Source of the DNA: Sphingobacterium psychroaquaticum
Lineage (GTDB): Bacteria > Bacteroidota > Bacteroidia > Sphingobacteriales > Sphingobacteriaceae
Assembly: GCF_900177625.1 (NCBI RefSeq)
Contig: NZ_FXAU01000006.1
Location: 1-64,000, forward strand
Direction: 5' to 3'
Length of the DNA stretch: 64,000 bases
In this document: piece by piece, positions 1-8,689 of the stretch
Layout of the letters: the number at the start of each line of letters is the position of its first letter
Position numbering within the stretch: position 1 is the first letter of the stretch
Notes under the pieces: model-generated
Seen by the model: the letters and a program-made list of their open reading frames with translations, nothing else
What the model was told of the DNA's origin: nothing
Databases searched by the model: none
Translations under genes and position numbers: made by a program

Positions 1-184
1 ATGCCGCCAGGTGTACGGCAGGGTAGCTACGTCTGGAATAGATAAGCGCTGAAAGCATCTAAGTGCGAAACTAGCCACGAGATGAGACTTCCTTATAGGG
101 TCGTTGGAGATGACAACGTTGATAGGCTATAGGTGTAAAGGTTGAGAGACCAAAGCCGAGTAGTACTAATAGCCCGAAGCTTTC
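1..184 (+). rRNA. 23S rRNA, 3' end (partial)
   Basis: The window opens inside the last part of a large-subunit rRNA gene. The conserved terminal stretches GCTGAAAGCATCTAAGTG (about 48-65), GATGAGAC, GTTGATAGGCTATAGGTGTAAAG and AGTACTAATAGCCCGA are all present in order, matching domain VI of bacterial 23S rRNA. The 3' boundary near 184 is placed by analogy with the usual terminal pairing and may be off by several bases. The 5S gene follows on the same strand. Confidence 0.95.
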
Positions 185-286
185 TACAGCGATAGAAACA
201 CTGTTGTTTTCTTACTTGTTTCCCTTCTTTCTTCCTAATATGTTATTTAGTTGTTTGTTTAAATTTTATAGCAAGCACATAAAGAT

Positions 287-367
287 ATTCAGGTGCCTAG
301 CATCCCTTCGGGAGCCAGGTATCGGCAAGGTCCGCGATGGACTGCGCACAAAACATTCAGGTGCCTA
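287..367 (+). repeat. 13-bp direct repeat bracketing the start of 5S
   Basis: ATTCAGGTGCCTA occurs at 287-299 and again, identically, at 355-367, where it forms the 5' strand of the 5S terminal stem. The 55 nt between the copies contain two small hairpins (TCCC/GGGA near 304-314 and GTCC/GGAC near 330-342). The upstream copy could compete with the genuine 5S 5' strand for pairing with the 3' strand, or could be a relic of an unequal duplication. Nothing else is visible in the 185-358 spacer; no tRNA could be folded there. Confidence 0.6.
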
Positions 368-465
368 TATCGGCGGTGTCTACCTCTTCCCATTCCGAAC
401 AGAGAAGTCAAGCCCGCCAGAGCCGATGGTATTGCCGTAACAGGTGGGAGAGTAGGTCGGCGCCT
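359..465 (+). rRNA. 5S rRNA
   Basis: The stretch contains the hallmark 5S core CTCTTCCCATTCCGAACAG and the 3' part GGTGGGAGAGTAGGTCG. The ends were set by the terminal stem: AGGTGCC at 359-365 pairs with GGCGCCT at 459-465 (one G-U). The resulting 107 nt is close to the usual 5S length. It is the last gene of the rRNA operon and is followed by a strong terminator. Confidence 0.95.
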
Positions 466-478
466 AATTTTATACGAA

Positions 479-510
479 AGCCCCTTCAGGAAACTGGAGG
501 GGCTTTTTTG
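479..510 (+). terminator. rRNA operon terminator
   Basis: An 11-bp stem (AGCCCCTTCAG at 479-489 with CTGGAGGGGCT at 494-504, one G-U pair) closed by a GAAA loop is followed directly by a run of T. It lies 13 nt after the 5S gene. Confidence 0.9.
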
Positions 511-522
511 GTTGCTAGTGGG

Positions 523-712
523 TAGATCGTAGATTGTAGAAAGTAGTTCATAGATAGTAGTTCTTAGGCTTTAGTTTACGGAAAGTAGTTCGTAGTTCAT
601 AGCAGTATAGTCTGTAAACAATCAACCATAAACTACGATCTAAGATCCAACAACTATCAACAACGAACTATCCCCAACTATGATCTAAGAACTATCAACT
701 ACCAACTACACT
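523..712. repeat. Degenerate GTAGTTC/CATAG repeats forming a long imperfect inverted repeat
   Basis: The gene-free stretch 511-793 is dominated by short degenerate units of the type GTAGTTCATAG/GTAGTTCGTAG in its left half and their complements (CTACGAAC, ACTATCAAC) in its right half. Perfect complementary pieces include TAGTTCTTAG (558-567) with CTAAGAACTA (685-694). The whole can fold as one long imperfect hairpin. No coding potential is visible. A shorter relative of the same motif family occurs at about 59785-59817, again just after a gene. Confidence 0.6.
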
Positions 713-793
713 ATCGTAATATTCTTGTGAAAAGTTGTTCGCTTAGATTAAAAGTCTTTTCTTGTACTTGTTTTCTAACTAAGCGTAAAGATT

Positions 794-2272
794 ATGAAAT
801 TCCGTTTTTTATTTATGTTTTTGGTATTGTCGGGCTATGGTACCGTGTCTATGGCACAACGTGTTCCAGAGGCTGATAGTGCCGTTACCACCAAACATCA
901 GGTTAGTAGTGGGGGACAACGTTTTGCTTACACAGCAAAGACGGGTACACAGCCGGTATGGGATGACAAAGGAAAGGTATTGGCCGCGGTAAATTATACC
1001 TACTATACACGTGATGATGTGCGTGATTTGGGTAAGCGACCCTTGGTTATATCGTTTAATGGTGGACCTGGATCCGCTTCGGTATGGATGCAGTTGGCCT
1101 ATACAGGCCCTCGTTTATTAAATATTGATGATGAGGGATATCCTGTACAACCTTACGGTTTCAAAGAAAATCCTTACACGATATTAGATGTTGCAGATAT
1201 TATATATGTAAATCCTGTGAACACTGGCTATTCCCGGATTTTGGATGACAAGGCCGATCGTACGCTCTTTTTTGGTACCAACGCTGATATCCGCTATCTT
1301 GCGGAGTGGCTAAATACTTTTGTAACGCGGCACAATCGTTGGACATCTCCAAAGTATCTTATTGGAGAAAGCTATGGTACGACACGGGTTTCCGGCTTAG
1401 CCTTAGAGCTTCAAAATGCACAATGGATGTATCTGAACGGTGTTATCCTTGTTTCGCCTACCGACCTTGGCATTAAGCGAGAGGGAGCCATCGAAAAAGC
1501 ACTGCGGTTACCTTACTTTACCGCGGCAGCTTGGTATCATCAGCAACTTAGTCCACAATTACAAGGCAGAGATCTCGAGGATTTATTAACGGAAGTGGAA
1601 GCATTTACCCTAGATAAGGTACTCCCCGCCATTGCTAGAGGGTATAGTATTAATCCGGGAGAGAAAGCTGCAATTATTGAAAAAATGTCTGCTTACACTT
1701 CTTTATCAACCACAGTTATTGCGCAACATAACTTGGATATATCTACCTCTTTCTTTTGGAAAGAATTGATGCGTAGTGAAGGTTTCACCGTGGGTAGGTT
1801 AGATTCGCGATATCTGGGTTTAGACCTCAAAGATGGTGGAGAGCGCCCCGACTACAATGCGGAGCTTACGTCATGGTTACATTCCTTTACGCCCGCTATT
1901 AACTATTATATGATGAATGAACTGGGGTATAAGACCGACGTGAAATATAATATGTTTGGTTCGGTTCATCCATGGGATCGTAGTAACGACAATACCGGAG
2001 CTAGTTTACGACAAGCGATGGCCGCAAATCCTTACTTGCATGTGATGGTGCAAGCAGGCTATTATGATGGAGCAACAGATTATTTTAATGCGAAATATAA
2101 TATGTGGCAAATGGATCCTTCGGGTAAGCTTGCCAATCGCATGTCATTTAAAGGCTATAGAAGTGGGCATATGATGTACCTTCGAAAGGATGATTTAATG
2201 CAAGCAACAAAAGATATACGTGACTTTATTCGGGCGTCCACGCCGAAAGAAGGACAACCTGCTAAATATTAA
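794..2272 (+). CDS. Secreted S10-family serine carboxypeptidase-like protein
   Basis: A 492-residue exported hydrolase of the serine carboxypeptidase (S10) family, which trims C-terminal residues from peptides. An N-terminal signal peptide ends near the SMAQ at residues 19-22. The family motif NGGPG lies at 89-93, the nucleophile elbow GESYG at 191-195 gives Ser193, the acid is probably one of the aspartates in YYDGATDYF (425-429), and the base is His459 in RSGHMMY. The length is normal for the family. The gene stands alone, with the repeat region upstream and a strong terminator 6 nt after the stop. Substrate cannot be inferred; peptide scavenging in the periplasm is the likely role. Confidence 0.9.
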   Translation: MKFRFLFMFLVLSGYGTVSMAQRVPEADSAVTTKHQVSSGGQRFAYTAKTGTQPVWDDKGKVLAAVNYTYYTRDDVRDLGKRPLVISFNGGPGSASVWMQLAYTGPRLLNIDDEGYPVQPYGFKENPYTILDVADIIYVNPVNTGYSRILDDKADRTLFFGTNADIRYLAEWLNTFVTRHNRWTSPKYLIGESYGTTRVSGLALELQNAQWMYLNGVILVSPTDLGIKREGAIEKALRLPYFTAAAWYHQQLSPQLQGRDLEDLLTEVEAFTLDKVLPAIARGYSINPGEKAAIIEKMSAYTSLSTTVIAQHNLDISTSFFWKELMRSEGFTVGRLDSRYLGLDLKDGGERPDYNAELTSWLHSFTPAINYYMMNELGYKTDVKYNMFGSVHPWDRSNDNTGASLRQAMAANPYLHVMVQAGYYDGATDYFNAKYNMWQMDPSGKLANRMSFKGYRSGHMMYLRKDDLMQATKDIRDFIRASTPKEGQPAKY

Positions 2273-2278
2273 GTAAAA

Positions 2279-2312
2279 AGCTCCTAGCATATTCAGATGC
2301 TAGGAGCTTTTG
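2279..2312. terminator. Terminator between convergent genes
   Basis: A perfect 12-bp stem, AGCTCCTAGCAT (2279-2290) with ATGCTAGGAGCT (2297-2308), is preceded by A residues and followed by TTTTG, so it can serve the S10 peptidase gene and, in reverse, the CocE-family gene. Confidence 0.9.
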
Positions 2313-2324
2313 TTTGTATTGGTT

Positions 2325-4190
2325 TTATTTTAAAACCTTAACTTTTATACTACTGGACTTATCGCCATCAACATATAAGGTATGCGTGTTAGGTATAAAA
2401 TCTTCTGCTTTTGCTTCATAAATATTCATGAACTTGTTCGGGTTTCTATCCACCAACGGAAACCAGGTATGTTGAACTTGAATCATAATACGATGGCCTT
2501 TTTTGAAGGTATGAGCTATATCAGGAAGATTCACATTAACCGTCGTCTTTGTGTTCGGTGTAAAGGGGATAGGTTTGGCAAAATCGGATCTAAATTTACC
2601 TCGTAAAACTTCCCCACGAACCAGCATTTGGTAGCCTTGCATTACGGTCTTATCGTTACGAGGTGAAACAGCCGTTGTTGTGTCTGGATATACATCAATC
2701 AGTTTTACAATGAAATCAGCATCCGTCCCCGTCATAGCCACTTGAAGATCCGCCAGTACTGGCCCTGTTAGTGTCATATCTTCCTCAAGTGGAGCGGTTT
2801 GAAAGACAAGGACATCAGGTCTATTTGTTACAAAACGTTGATCTGCCAGCATATATTCACGTGTTCGTTCCGTAATTATACCTTCTTGAAAGGGTACGGG
2901 TTTTGCAGGGTCACTCATATATTGAATTGCCTTTTCTGCTGCATTTGCTTTATGCATACTTATTTCACCATTAGCACGGAGGTACAGGGTGAGATCCGTT
3001 GTTTCTCTAGGTGGCCATTGTGTGAATTTCTTCCATGTATTACTTCCTGTTACATAGATTGTCGCCTCGGCGGGGTTAAATGTACCTTTTCCTTTCAGGT
3101 AAAAGTCAAAAAATGGGAGTTCGATCTCTTCTTGATAGTACGTACTGGTATGCTGGTCAAATTTGATATCTCCTAATGATTCACCTGTTGCGCGTGACCA
3201 ACCACCATGATACCATGGTCCCATCACCAGTGTATTGTTACTTTTTGGATTGCGCTGTTCTATTTGACGATAGGTTTCGAATGCACCATAGGTGTCTTCG
3301 GCATCAAATAAACCTCCCACGACCATAACAGCTGGCTTTACGCCCGTAAGATGTTCGGTTATCGTACGACTAACCCAAAATGTGTCCCGTGTGTCATGTT
3401 TAGCTAAATCATCCCAGAATTTAACGGTATGACTTAGGTATTTTGATTTTAATTCACGTAGGGTGGGGTGTGCCATAAAGAATTTCGTATAATCCTTGCC
3501 CGGTAGTTGAAATCCCTTTGGCCCGTGAAGATTCGTAATAGGCTGAGGACGTGGAGCATCAAAAGTATACATAAAGCGAAAGGCATCCATAAGAAATAAG
3601 GCACCACCGTGGTGAAAATCATCTCCAATAAACCAATCTGTAACGGGCGCCTGTGGTGATACGGCTTTTAAGGCTGGGTGACTCTTCACCAATCCAACGG
3701 TGGCGTAAAAGCCAGGATAGGAGATGCCGTACATACCTACTTTTTTATTGTTATTTGGGATGTTTTTTACTAACCAGTCAATCGTGTCATAGGTATCGGT
3801 ACTCTCGTCGATCTTATATCCATTCTGTGGTGTCGCGGTGGGTCTGATATCTTCAAAAACGCCTTCGCTCATCCATTTGCCGCGTACATCTTGGTAAACA
3901 AAAATGTATCCCTTTTTTGACATTTCTGGAAAATTTCCCAAATAAGCTTTGTATTTGTCTATACCATATGGAGCAACTGTGTAAGGGGTCCGGTTTAGTA
4001 AAATAGGATATGACTCACTCTTGTCCTTAGGGGTGTAAATGGCGGTGAATAAGCGTTTGCCATCACGCATCGTAATGTATTCCTCACGCTTGTCATAGTG
4101 GTCTCGAATATACTGTTCATTAACCTCTTGCCCCGTACAGTAGAAAATTAAAACGCAGCAAGCAACTGTTAGTATGTATTTAAACATCAT
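2325..4190 (-). CDS. CocE/NonD family X-Pro dipeptidyl-peptidase-like hydrolase
   Basis: A 621-residue exported alpha/beta hydrolase of the CocE/NonD (S15-type) family, whose members include X-Pro dipeptidyl peptidases, glutaryl-7-ACA acylases and cocaine esterase. A hydrophobic N-terminus precedes a cysteine near residue 18 (FYCTG), so it may be a lipoprotein or cleaved by signal peptidase I. The catalytic domain carries GMYGISYPG with nucleophile Ser157, an acid in GGLFDAED and a base in PWYHGGW. The C-terminal third is the jelly-roll domain typical of the family (MVRGEVLRGKFR, GHRIMIQVQHTWFPL). Substrate is not evident. It is transcribed alone. Confidence 0.88.
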   Translation of the reverse strand: MMFKYILTVACCVLIFYCTGQEVNEQYIRDHYDKREEYITMRDGKRLFTAIYTPKDKSESYPILLNRTPYTVAPYGIDKYKAYLGNFPEMSKKGYIFVYQDVRGKWMSEGVFEDIRPTATPQNGYKIDESTDTYDTIDWLVKNIPNNNKKVGMYGISYPGFYATVGLVKSHPALKAVSPQAPVTDWFIGDDFHHGGALFLMDAFRFMYTFDAPRPQPITNLHGPKGFQLPGKDYTKFFMAHPTLRELKSKYLSHTVKFWDDLAKHDTRDTFWVSRTITEHLTGVKPAVMVVGGLFDAEDTYGAFETYRQIEQRNPKSNNTLVMGPWYHGGWSRATGESLGDIKFDQHTSTYYQEEIELPFFDFYLKGKGTFNPAEATIYVTGSNTWKKFTQWPPRETTDLTLYLRANGEISMHKANAAEKAIQYMSDPAKPVPFQEGIITERTREYMLADQRFVTNRPDVLVFQTAPLEEDMTLTGPVLADLQVAMTGTDADFIVKLIDVYPDTTTAVSPRNDKTVMQGYQMLVRGEVLRGKFRSDFAKPIPFTPNTKTTVNVNLPDIAHTFKKGHRIMIQVQHTWFPLVDRNPNKFMNIYEAKAEDFIPNTHTLYVDGDKSSSIKVKVLK

Positions 4191-4385
4191 GATAAATTTG
4201 GATCTTTCTAATTGGCATTGAAATTAATAAAAAATGCTTACATATACAGGTTGTCCTTTCTGTCATTACGACTGTACAATGCGACTATTATATAAACATT
4301 AGATAATGGATAAAATAATTCGCATATGTTTTAAGGATTTTTTGTTTCCCCTTTTTTGATTAATTTAACAGTAAAATTAAATCTT

Positions 4386-4886
4386 ATGGGACTAAAGAGG
4401 AGTTTATTAATAGAGTTAGAGCGCGAGACGCAAAGCACGAGACGTATTTTAGAGCGGCTTACAGATGAACATTTGGATTGGAGACCGCATGAGAAATCCA
4501 TGTCTGTTAAAGATTTGGCTTACCATATTGTTGGGCTGCACAATTGGGTAGCTACTGTTATTCCGATGACTGTGTTCGACTTCAAGACAGATTTTAATCC
4601 AAAGCCGGTATCTTCTATCGCGGAGTTACGTCAGATGTTGGATGAAGGGTATGCGTTGAACAAGGCGGCAATAGAAAATGCAACGGACGAAAGCTGGGGG
4701 GAAGATTGGACAATGCAGGCCGGACCGGAGTATGTGATTGCAAAGATGCCGAGAGCCGGTGCTATGCGCTATGTGGTAAACAACCATTTGATCCATCACC
4801 GTGGCCAGTTAACGGTTTATTTACGAATGCTGGACATTCCTGTACCGGGTTTATATGGACCATCAGCCGATGAAAATCAAGGCTAA
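4386..4886 (+). CDS. DinB-family protein
   Basis: A 166-residue protein of the DinB/YfiT-like four-helix-bundle superfamily, which usually binds a metal through three histidines; many members are thiol-dependent transferases or stress proteins of unknown activity. Histidines that fit the metal site are in LAYHIVG and in the C-terminal NHLIHHRGQLTVYL. The ATG at 4386 (MGLKRSLLIE) was preferred over one 30 nt upstream because family members begin directly with the first helix. A second, distinct DinB protein is encoded at 22008-22484. Confidence 0.82.
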   Translation: MGLKRSLLIELERETQSTRRILERLTDEHLDWRPHEKSMSVKDLAYHIVGLHNWVATVIPMTVFDFKTDFNPKPVSSIAELRQMLDEGYALNKAAIENATDESWGEDWTMQAGPEYVIAKMPRAGAMRYVVNNHLIHHRGQLTVYLRMLDIPVPGLYGPSADENQG

Positions 4887-4900
4887 TGTTATATAACATA

Positions 4901-4936
4901 AAAAAAGGTTAGCAATTCAAATTGCTAACCTTTTTT
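4901..4936. terminator. Bidirectional terminator between DinB gene and sucD
   Basis: A perfect 16-bp stem (4901-4916 with 4921-4936, loop TCAA) starts with six A and ends with six T, so it works in both directions between the two convergent genes. Confidence 0.92.
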
Positions 4937-4955
4937 ATCTATAGATGTCGTACAA

Positions 4956-5828
4956 CTATTTTGCTAATTCTTCTGCAATTGCTGCACCGATTTCTGCAGG
5001 TGATTCTACCACACGGATACCACACTCGCGCATAATTTTCATTTTAGCAGCAGCTGTATCGTCAGCACCACCTACAATCGCACCAGCGTGACCCATACGG
5101 CGTCCTGGAGGCGCTGTTTGTCCAGCGATAAAGCCAACAACAGGTTTAGTACCATGTTCTTTAATCCAGTTTGCAGCTTCAGCTTCCATACCACCACCGA
5201 TCTCACCGATCATGATGATACCTTCTGTTTCTGGGTCATTCATTAATAACTCAACAGCTTCTTTTGTTGTTGTACCGATAATTGGGTCACCACCAATACC
5301 GATTGCTGTTGTGATACCTAAACCAGCTTTTACTGTTTGGTCAACTGCTTCGTATGTTAACGTACCTGATTTAGAAACGATACCTACTTTACCTTTTTTG
5401 AAGATAAAACCAGGCATAATACCAATTTTAGCTTCTTCAGCTGTGATGATACCTGGACAGTTAGGACCGATCAAGCGTGAGTTTTTGTCACTCAAGTAAG
5501 ATTTTACTTGAATCATATCTTTCGTAGGGATACCCTCTGTAATACAAACGATAACTTCAATCCCAGCAGCAGCAGCTTCCATGATAGCATCTGCAGCAAA
5601 TGCAGGGGGAACGAAAATAATAGAAACGTTAGCACCAGCTTTATCTACTGCATCTTGTACAGTGTTGAATACTGGACGATCTAAGTGGGTTTGTCCACCT
5701 TTTCCTGGTGTTACACCACCTACTACATTCGTTCCATATTCAATCATTTGGGAAGCGTGGTACGTGCCTTCGTTCCCAGTAAAGCCTTGTACGATTACTT
5801 TTGAATCTTTATTTACTAGTACACTCAT
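4956..5828 (-). CDS. sucD: Succinyl-CoA ligase (ADP-forming) alpha subunit
   Basis: The 290-residue alpha subunit of succinyl-CoA synthetase, the citric-acid-cycle enzyme that converts succinyl-CoA to succinate with formation of ATP or GTP. The N-terminal Rossmann CoA-binding domain shows [15 protein letters not shown] and the C-terminal ligase domain carries GHAGAIVGG, whose His247 is the phosphorylated residue. The start [10 protein letters not shown] at 5828 was chosen because it matches family N-termini; an upstream in-frame ATG would add eight unsupported residues. The partner sucC is not in the window, so the subunits are encoded apart. A TAGATTTG -7-like element lies at 5850-5857. Confidence 0.97.
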   Translation of the reverse strand: MSVLVNKDSKVIVQGFTGNEGTYHASQMIEYGTNVVGGVTPGKGGQTHLDRPVFNTVQDAVDKAGANVSIIFVPPAFAADAIMEAAAAGIEVIVCITEGIPTKDMIQVKSYLSDKNSRLIGPNCPGIITAEEAKIGIMPGFIFKKGKVGIVSKSGTLTYEAVDQTVKAGLGITTAIGIGGDPIIGTTTKEAVELLMNDPETEGIIMIGEIGGGMEAEAANWIKEHGTKPVVGFIAGQTAPPGRRMGHAGAIVGGADDTAAAKMKIMRECGIRVVESPAEIGAAIAEELAK

Positions 5829-5946
5829 TTTTTCTGTTTTTTTGCAAAGCAAATCTACTATTTTGCAACGACTTCTAAAAATTAAGCTTACGCAATTCAG
5901 CCATTTTTTTGAAAGAGTAGATATTCGCAGGTTAAAGTTAATCTTT

Positions 5947-6480
5947 TTATACGAGTTTCATCTTACCGACTAGGTCCCACAACACTATACCTATGGTAAC
6001 TGATACATTTAAGGAATGCTTTGTGCCAAACTGTGGTATCTCAATACAAGCGTCTGCCTGTTCCATGACTTCCTCGGAAACGCCATGAACTTCATTGCCA
6101 AAAAAAAGTGCGTATTTTTCACCTTCCGAGATGGTAAACTCTTGGAGAGGGATACTTCCTTCGGCCTGTTCGATGGCTACTATTTTGGCCCCTTCGGCTT
6201 GCGCCTGTTGGATGGCTTCGGCCACATCTTTATGGTAACTCCATGTGATAGACTGGGTGGCGCCAAGCGCTGTCTTTTCAATCTCACGGTGTGGCGGAGT
6301 GCCGGTAATTCCGCACAGCATTATCTTTTCAATGGCAAAGCCGTCGCCAGTACGGAATGCAGATCCAACATTGTGTAGACTGCGGACATTGTCAAGTACA
6401 ACAATAATAGGGGTTTTCTGTAGGTTCTTGAAGGCGTCCACATCAGGACGGTTCAACTGATCCATAGATAATTTTTGCAT
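5947..6480 (-). CDS. TrmH/SpoU-family RNA methyltransferase
   Basis: A 177-residue SPOUT-class methyltransferase that transfers a methyl group from S-adenosylmethionine to a ribose 2'-OH in tRNA or rRNA. Family motif 1 is visible in [20 protein letters not shown], motif 2 in [15 protein letters not shown] and motif 3 in [19 protein letters not shown], in the right order for the knotted C-terminal domain. The protein is a bare catalytic domain without the N-terminal substrate-binding extension of TrmH or RlmB, so the target RNA is unknown. The ATG at 6480 (MQKLSMDQL) fits family N-termini; an internal ATG at 6465 is an alternative suggested by the promoter position. Confidence 0.9.
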   Translation of the reverse strand: MQKLSMDQLNRPDVDAFKNLQKTPIIVVLDNVRSLHNVGSAFRTGDGFAIEKIMLCGITGTPPHREIEKTALGATQSITWSYHKDVAEAIQQAQAEGAKIVAIEQAEGSIPLQEFTISEGEKYALFFGNEVHGVSEEVMEQADACIEIPQFGTKHSLNVSVTIGIVLWDLVGKMKLV

Positions 6481-6483
6481 GTA

Positions 6484-6512
6484 CAAAAATAAGAAGTTAT
6501 TTGTGAATACAA
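6484..6512 (-). promoter_or_regulatory. Promoter for the TrmH-family gene
   Basis: Read on the minus strand, TTG (6512-6510), an 18-nt spacer and TATTTTTG (6491-6484) match the Bacteroidota housekeeping promoter. The -7 element ends only 3 nt before the ATG at 6480, which implies a leaderless mRNA or translation from the ATG at 6465. Confidence 0.6.
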
Positions 6513-6617
6513 GCCATGAATGCTGGATACCTAGTAACTGTTTTCGACCAATTTAGCTCGTCCATTTACAGTAGGGGAGCCGTTTGTATAATATTATGCA
6601 CAAAACTGAAAATAGAT

Positions 6618-6648
6618 TTTGAATATTGGTTTAATCTGATTATTTTTG
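6618..6648 (+). promoter_or_regulatory. rpsT promoter
   Basis: TTTG at 6618-6621, exactly 19 nt, then TATTTTTG at 6641-6648: a full match to the Bacteroidota consensus TTTG-N19-TAnnTTTG. The start of transcription would lie near 6655, giving an untranslated leader of about 40 nt before rpsT. Confidence 0.8.
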
Positions 6649-6694
6649 CATTCCGAAATTAGTATAAGTAAGAAAATAAAATTAGCTAAGAGAA

Positions 6695-6949
6695 ATGGCA
6701 AATCATAAATCAGCGATTAAAAGAATTAGAGCGAACGCAGCGAAACGCTTAAGAAACCGTTACCAAGCAAAAACTACACGTAACGCAATTAAAAAACTTC
6801 GTAATACTACTGATGCTACTGAAGCAAAAGTATTGTTGCCTAGAGTTGTTTCTATGCTTGATCGTTTGGCTAAGAAAAATGTTATCCACAAGAAAAAAGC
6901 ATCTAACAATAAATCTAAATTAACGAAATTCGTTAATAAGTTAGCATAA
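6695..6949 (+). CDS. rpsT: 30S ribosomal protein S20
   Basis: An 84-residue, strongly basic protein that binds 16S rRNA early in small-subunit assembly. It opens with [20 protein letters not shown], the classic S20 N-terminus, and has the expected length of 84-88 residues and three-helix composition, with the C-terminal helix rich in Lys and Ala/Asn. It is a single-gene transcript with its own consensus promoter and a terminator 23 nt after the stop codon. No autoregulatory structure was recognised in the leader. Confidence 0.98.
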   Translation: MANHKSAIKRIRANAAKRLRNRYQAKTTRNAIKKLRNTTDATEAKVLLPRVVSMLDRLAKKNVIHKKKASNNKSKLTKFVNKLA

Positions 6950-6972
6950 TTTATTGTTTGAAAAAAAAATAT

Positions 6973-6999
6973 GGGGATGTATATTTTACATCCCCTTTT
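6973..6999. terminator. Terminator between rpsT and the DUF1080 gene
   Basis: A 9-bp perfect stem GGGGATGTA (6973-6981) with TACATCCCC (6987-6995) is flanked by a run of A upstream (6961-6969) and TTTT downstream, so it can act for both convergent genes. Confidence 0.85.
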
Positions 7000-7003
7000 C
7001 TTG

Positions 7004-7852
7004 TTATTTCGTTAGCAACTCAACCACTTGGTCTAGTTTAGCCTTGTTGTTTTTATAGGGGCTAAGGTCATATAGCTCAACCTTCCTAAAATCGATGGGG
7101 TGACTTTCGCTTTGTAGGTAAATAAAACCTTTATCCAATAATTTACCATCTTGTTTTTGAGCGGGATCATACTTATCCACATTACCGCCTCCGATTTGTG
7201 GTTTTTGATATTCCAAAACAACTTGTTTATCTAAGATATGCTTGATAACGGAATCACCCAGAACGAGAAACTCGGCGGTTACCCATTGGTCACCGTGATA
7301 TGTGTTTGAAGTAGAGCTGATGCAATGTGGTGTGAAAAGTTTCTCTTTCATAACAACATTAGTCCCCGGTGTACATAAGTTTGACGTGGTACGGGCATCC
7401 TTACCATTCCCCCCTAAAAATTGACCTTCGATAGAAATCGGGAAATCTTGGTCTTTAAGCATTGTCTTAGGATCTTGACCATGTAACATCGCTCCGCTAT
7501 TACGCCAAGCCCAGCCTTCTCCACCTTTTACCTGCTCGTTCACGAAACGATACTCTACCTTGAGTAGGTAATAGCCAAATGCTTTATTGTAGGCTAAATG
7601 GCCATATTGTTGTTTGAAATCATCATAGCCATCGTATCTTACCTTTAATAAACCATCTTCAACACGAAAGGTATTGGCATAGTTTTCACCGACCTCGTGT
7701 AATCTAATCTTTGGCGTCCAATCTTTAATATCTTTTCCGTTGAATAGCTGGATCGGTTTAGGCAGCTTGTTGTTTGTTACAGAGTTTGAGCTCGTGGCAC
7801 AACCCAGTAAGAGTGCACTTGCCGCAAGTGCACTAAATAAATTGAGTTTCAT
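7004..7852 (-). CDS. DUF1080 (3-keto-disaccharide hydrolase-like) lipoprotein
   Basis: A 282-residue lipoprotein with signal peptide and lipobox LLLGC (Cys18), placing it at the outer or inner membrane. The rest is a DUF1080 domain, a concanavalin-like beta-sandwich: IQLFNGKDIKDW near the start, GWAWRNSGAMLHGQDP in the middle, and GFIYLQSESHPIDFRKVEL at the end. Characterised members cleave 3-keto-glycosides or bind sugars, and are abundant in Bacteroidota carbohydrate metabolism. The AraC regulator gene ends 21 nt upstream on the same strand, so the two are probably co-transcribed and the regulator may control this gene. Confidence 0.88.
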   Translation of the reverse strand: MKLNLFSALAASALLLGCATSSNSVTNNKLPKPIQLFNGKDIKDWTPKIRLHEVGENYANTFRVEDGLLKVRYDGYDDFKQQYGHLAYNKAFGYYLLKVEYRFVNEQVKGGEGWAWRNSGAMLHGQDPKTMLKDQDFPISIEGQFLGGNGKDARTTSNLCTPGTNVVMKEKLFTPHCISSTSNTYHGDQWVTAEFLVLGDSVIKHILDKQVVLEYQKPQIGGGNVDKYDPAQKQDGKLLDKGFIYLQSESHPIDFRKVELYDLSPYKNNKAKLDQVVELLTK

Positions 7853-7873
7853 ATAAGTTGGTTTAAGTTATAT

Positions 7874-8689
7874 TTAAAGTAGTAGATTTTTATTCTTTAC
7901 GTACTCGCTAGGTCGAACTCCGATAATTTTATTGAAGGTGTTACTGAAAGTAGGTAAACTACTGTATCCAACACGCATTGCAACTTCATTGACACTCATT
8001 TTTTCATCCAAAAGGAGCTTCAATGCTGTTAGCATGCGTAAGATTGTATAATACTGTATGAAAGACATGTTCAGTTCTTTTTGAAAAAGACGCGCCAAAG
8101 TCCGTTCACTAACATCAAACTCTTTAGCAATCGTTTTGAAACCGACATTCTCATCAATCTTTTCCTCCAGGTATTTAACGATATCCTTTAGTTTGTCATG
8201 TTTCGGATAAGGCAATGCTAAGGGGAGTTCTGTTCTTGATATTTCTGGTAAAATAAGTTTAAAAGCTTTTGCAATGGAGTATTTTGGCTCTTCCACGGGG
8301 AATATGTTTCCTGTCCATCTGTTTGTAAACATAATAAACTCAATCAAGAGGTCATTCACTGGATAGATGTTTACCTTCTTGTAAAAAGCCGTATCGGTAT
8401 CGAAGCGTGGAAAATATAAATTACGCATCACAACCTCTGGACTGCTCGGGTGTATACTATGCTTAGTGCCTGCCGGAATCCATATATAGTGACGCGCTGG
8501 AAGAAAGTATGATTTCTCTTCGGTCTTCAGAAATACGATACCACCCTCTGTGTATAAGAATTGATCTTTATTATGTTTGTGTTCTGCAATGAAATTTTCA
8601 CCCATCATTGCGTGATGGCAATAGATACTGTCTTCAAAGGAATCAACCTCCGTCATGTAGTATTTATCAACATATTGCTTATTGTCCAT
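7874..8689 (-). CDS. AraC-family transcriptional regulator with cupin-like sensor
   Basis: A 271-residue regulator. The first ~110 residues are cupin-like (KHNKDQFLYTEGGIVFL, HYIWIPAGTKHSIHP), as in regulators that sense small molecules such as sugars or organic acids. The C-terminal ~100 residues hold the two helix-turn-helix motifs: FKTIAKEFDVSERTLARLFQ and the second with VNEVAMRVGYSSLPTFSNTF followed by GVRPSEY, the AraC signature. It lies just ahead of the DUF1080 gene on the same strand and is divergent from the CoA-transferase gene; either could be its target. Effector unknown. Confidence 0.92.
   Translation of the reverse strand: MDNKQYVDKYYMTEVDSFEDSIYCHHAMMGENFIAEHKHNKDQFLYTEGGIVFLKTEEKSYFLPARHYIWIPAGTKHSIHPSSPEVVMRNLYFPRFDTDTAFYKKVNIYPVNDLLIEFIMFTNRWTGNIFPVEEPKYSIAKAFKLILPEISRTELPLALPYPKHDKLKDIVKYLEEKIDENVGFKTIAKEFDVSERTLARLFQKELNMSFIQYYTILRMLTALKLLLDEKMSVNEVAMRVGYSSLPTFSNTFNKIIGVRPSEYVKNKNLLL

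Noticed and set aside
300..358. tRNA gene in the 23S-5S spacer
   Set aside because: The small hairpins there do not form a cloverleaf, and there is no T-arm motif GTTCRA.
204..532. Three overlapping open frames of 60-80 codons across the 23S-5S spacer and 5S gene
   Set aside because: They run through the 5S rRNA and its terminator and show no protein-like features.
2382..3847. Several plus-strand open frames opposite the CocE gene
   Set aside because: They are shadows of the minus-strand coding frame with no start context or protein-like motifs.
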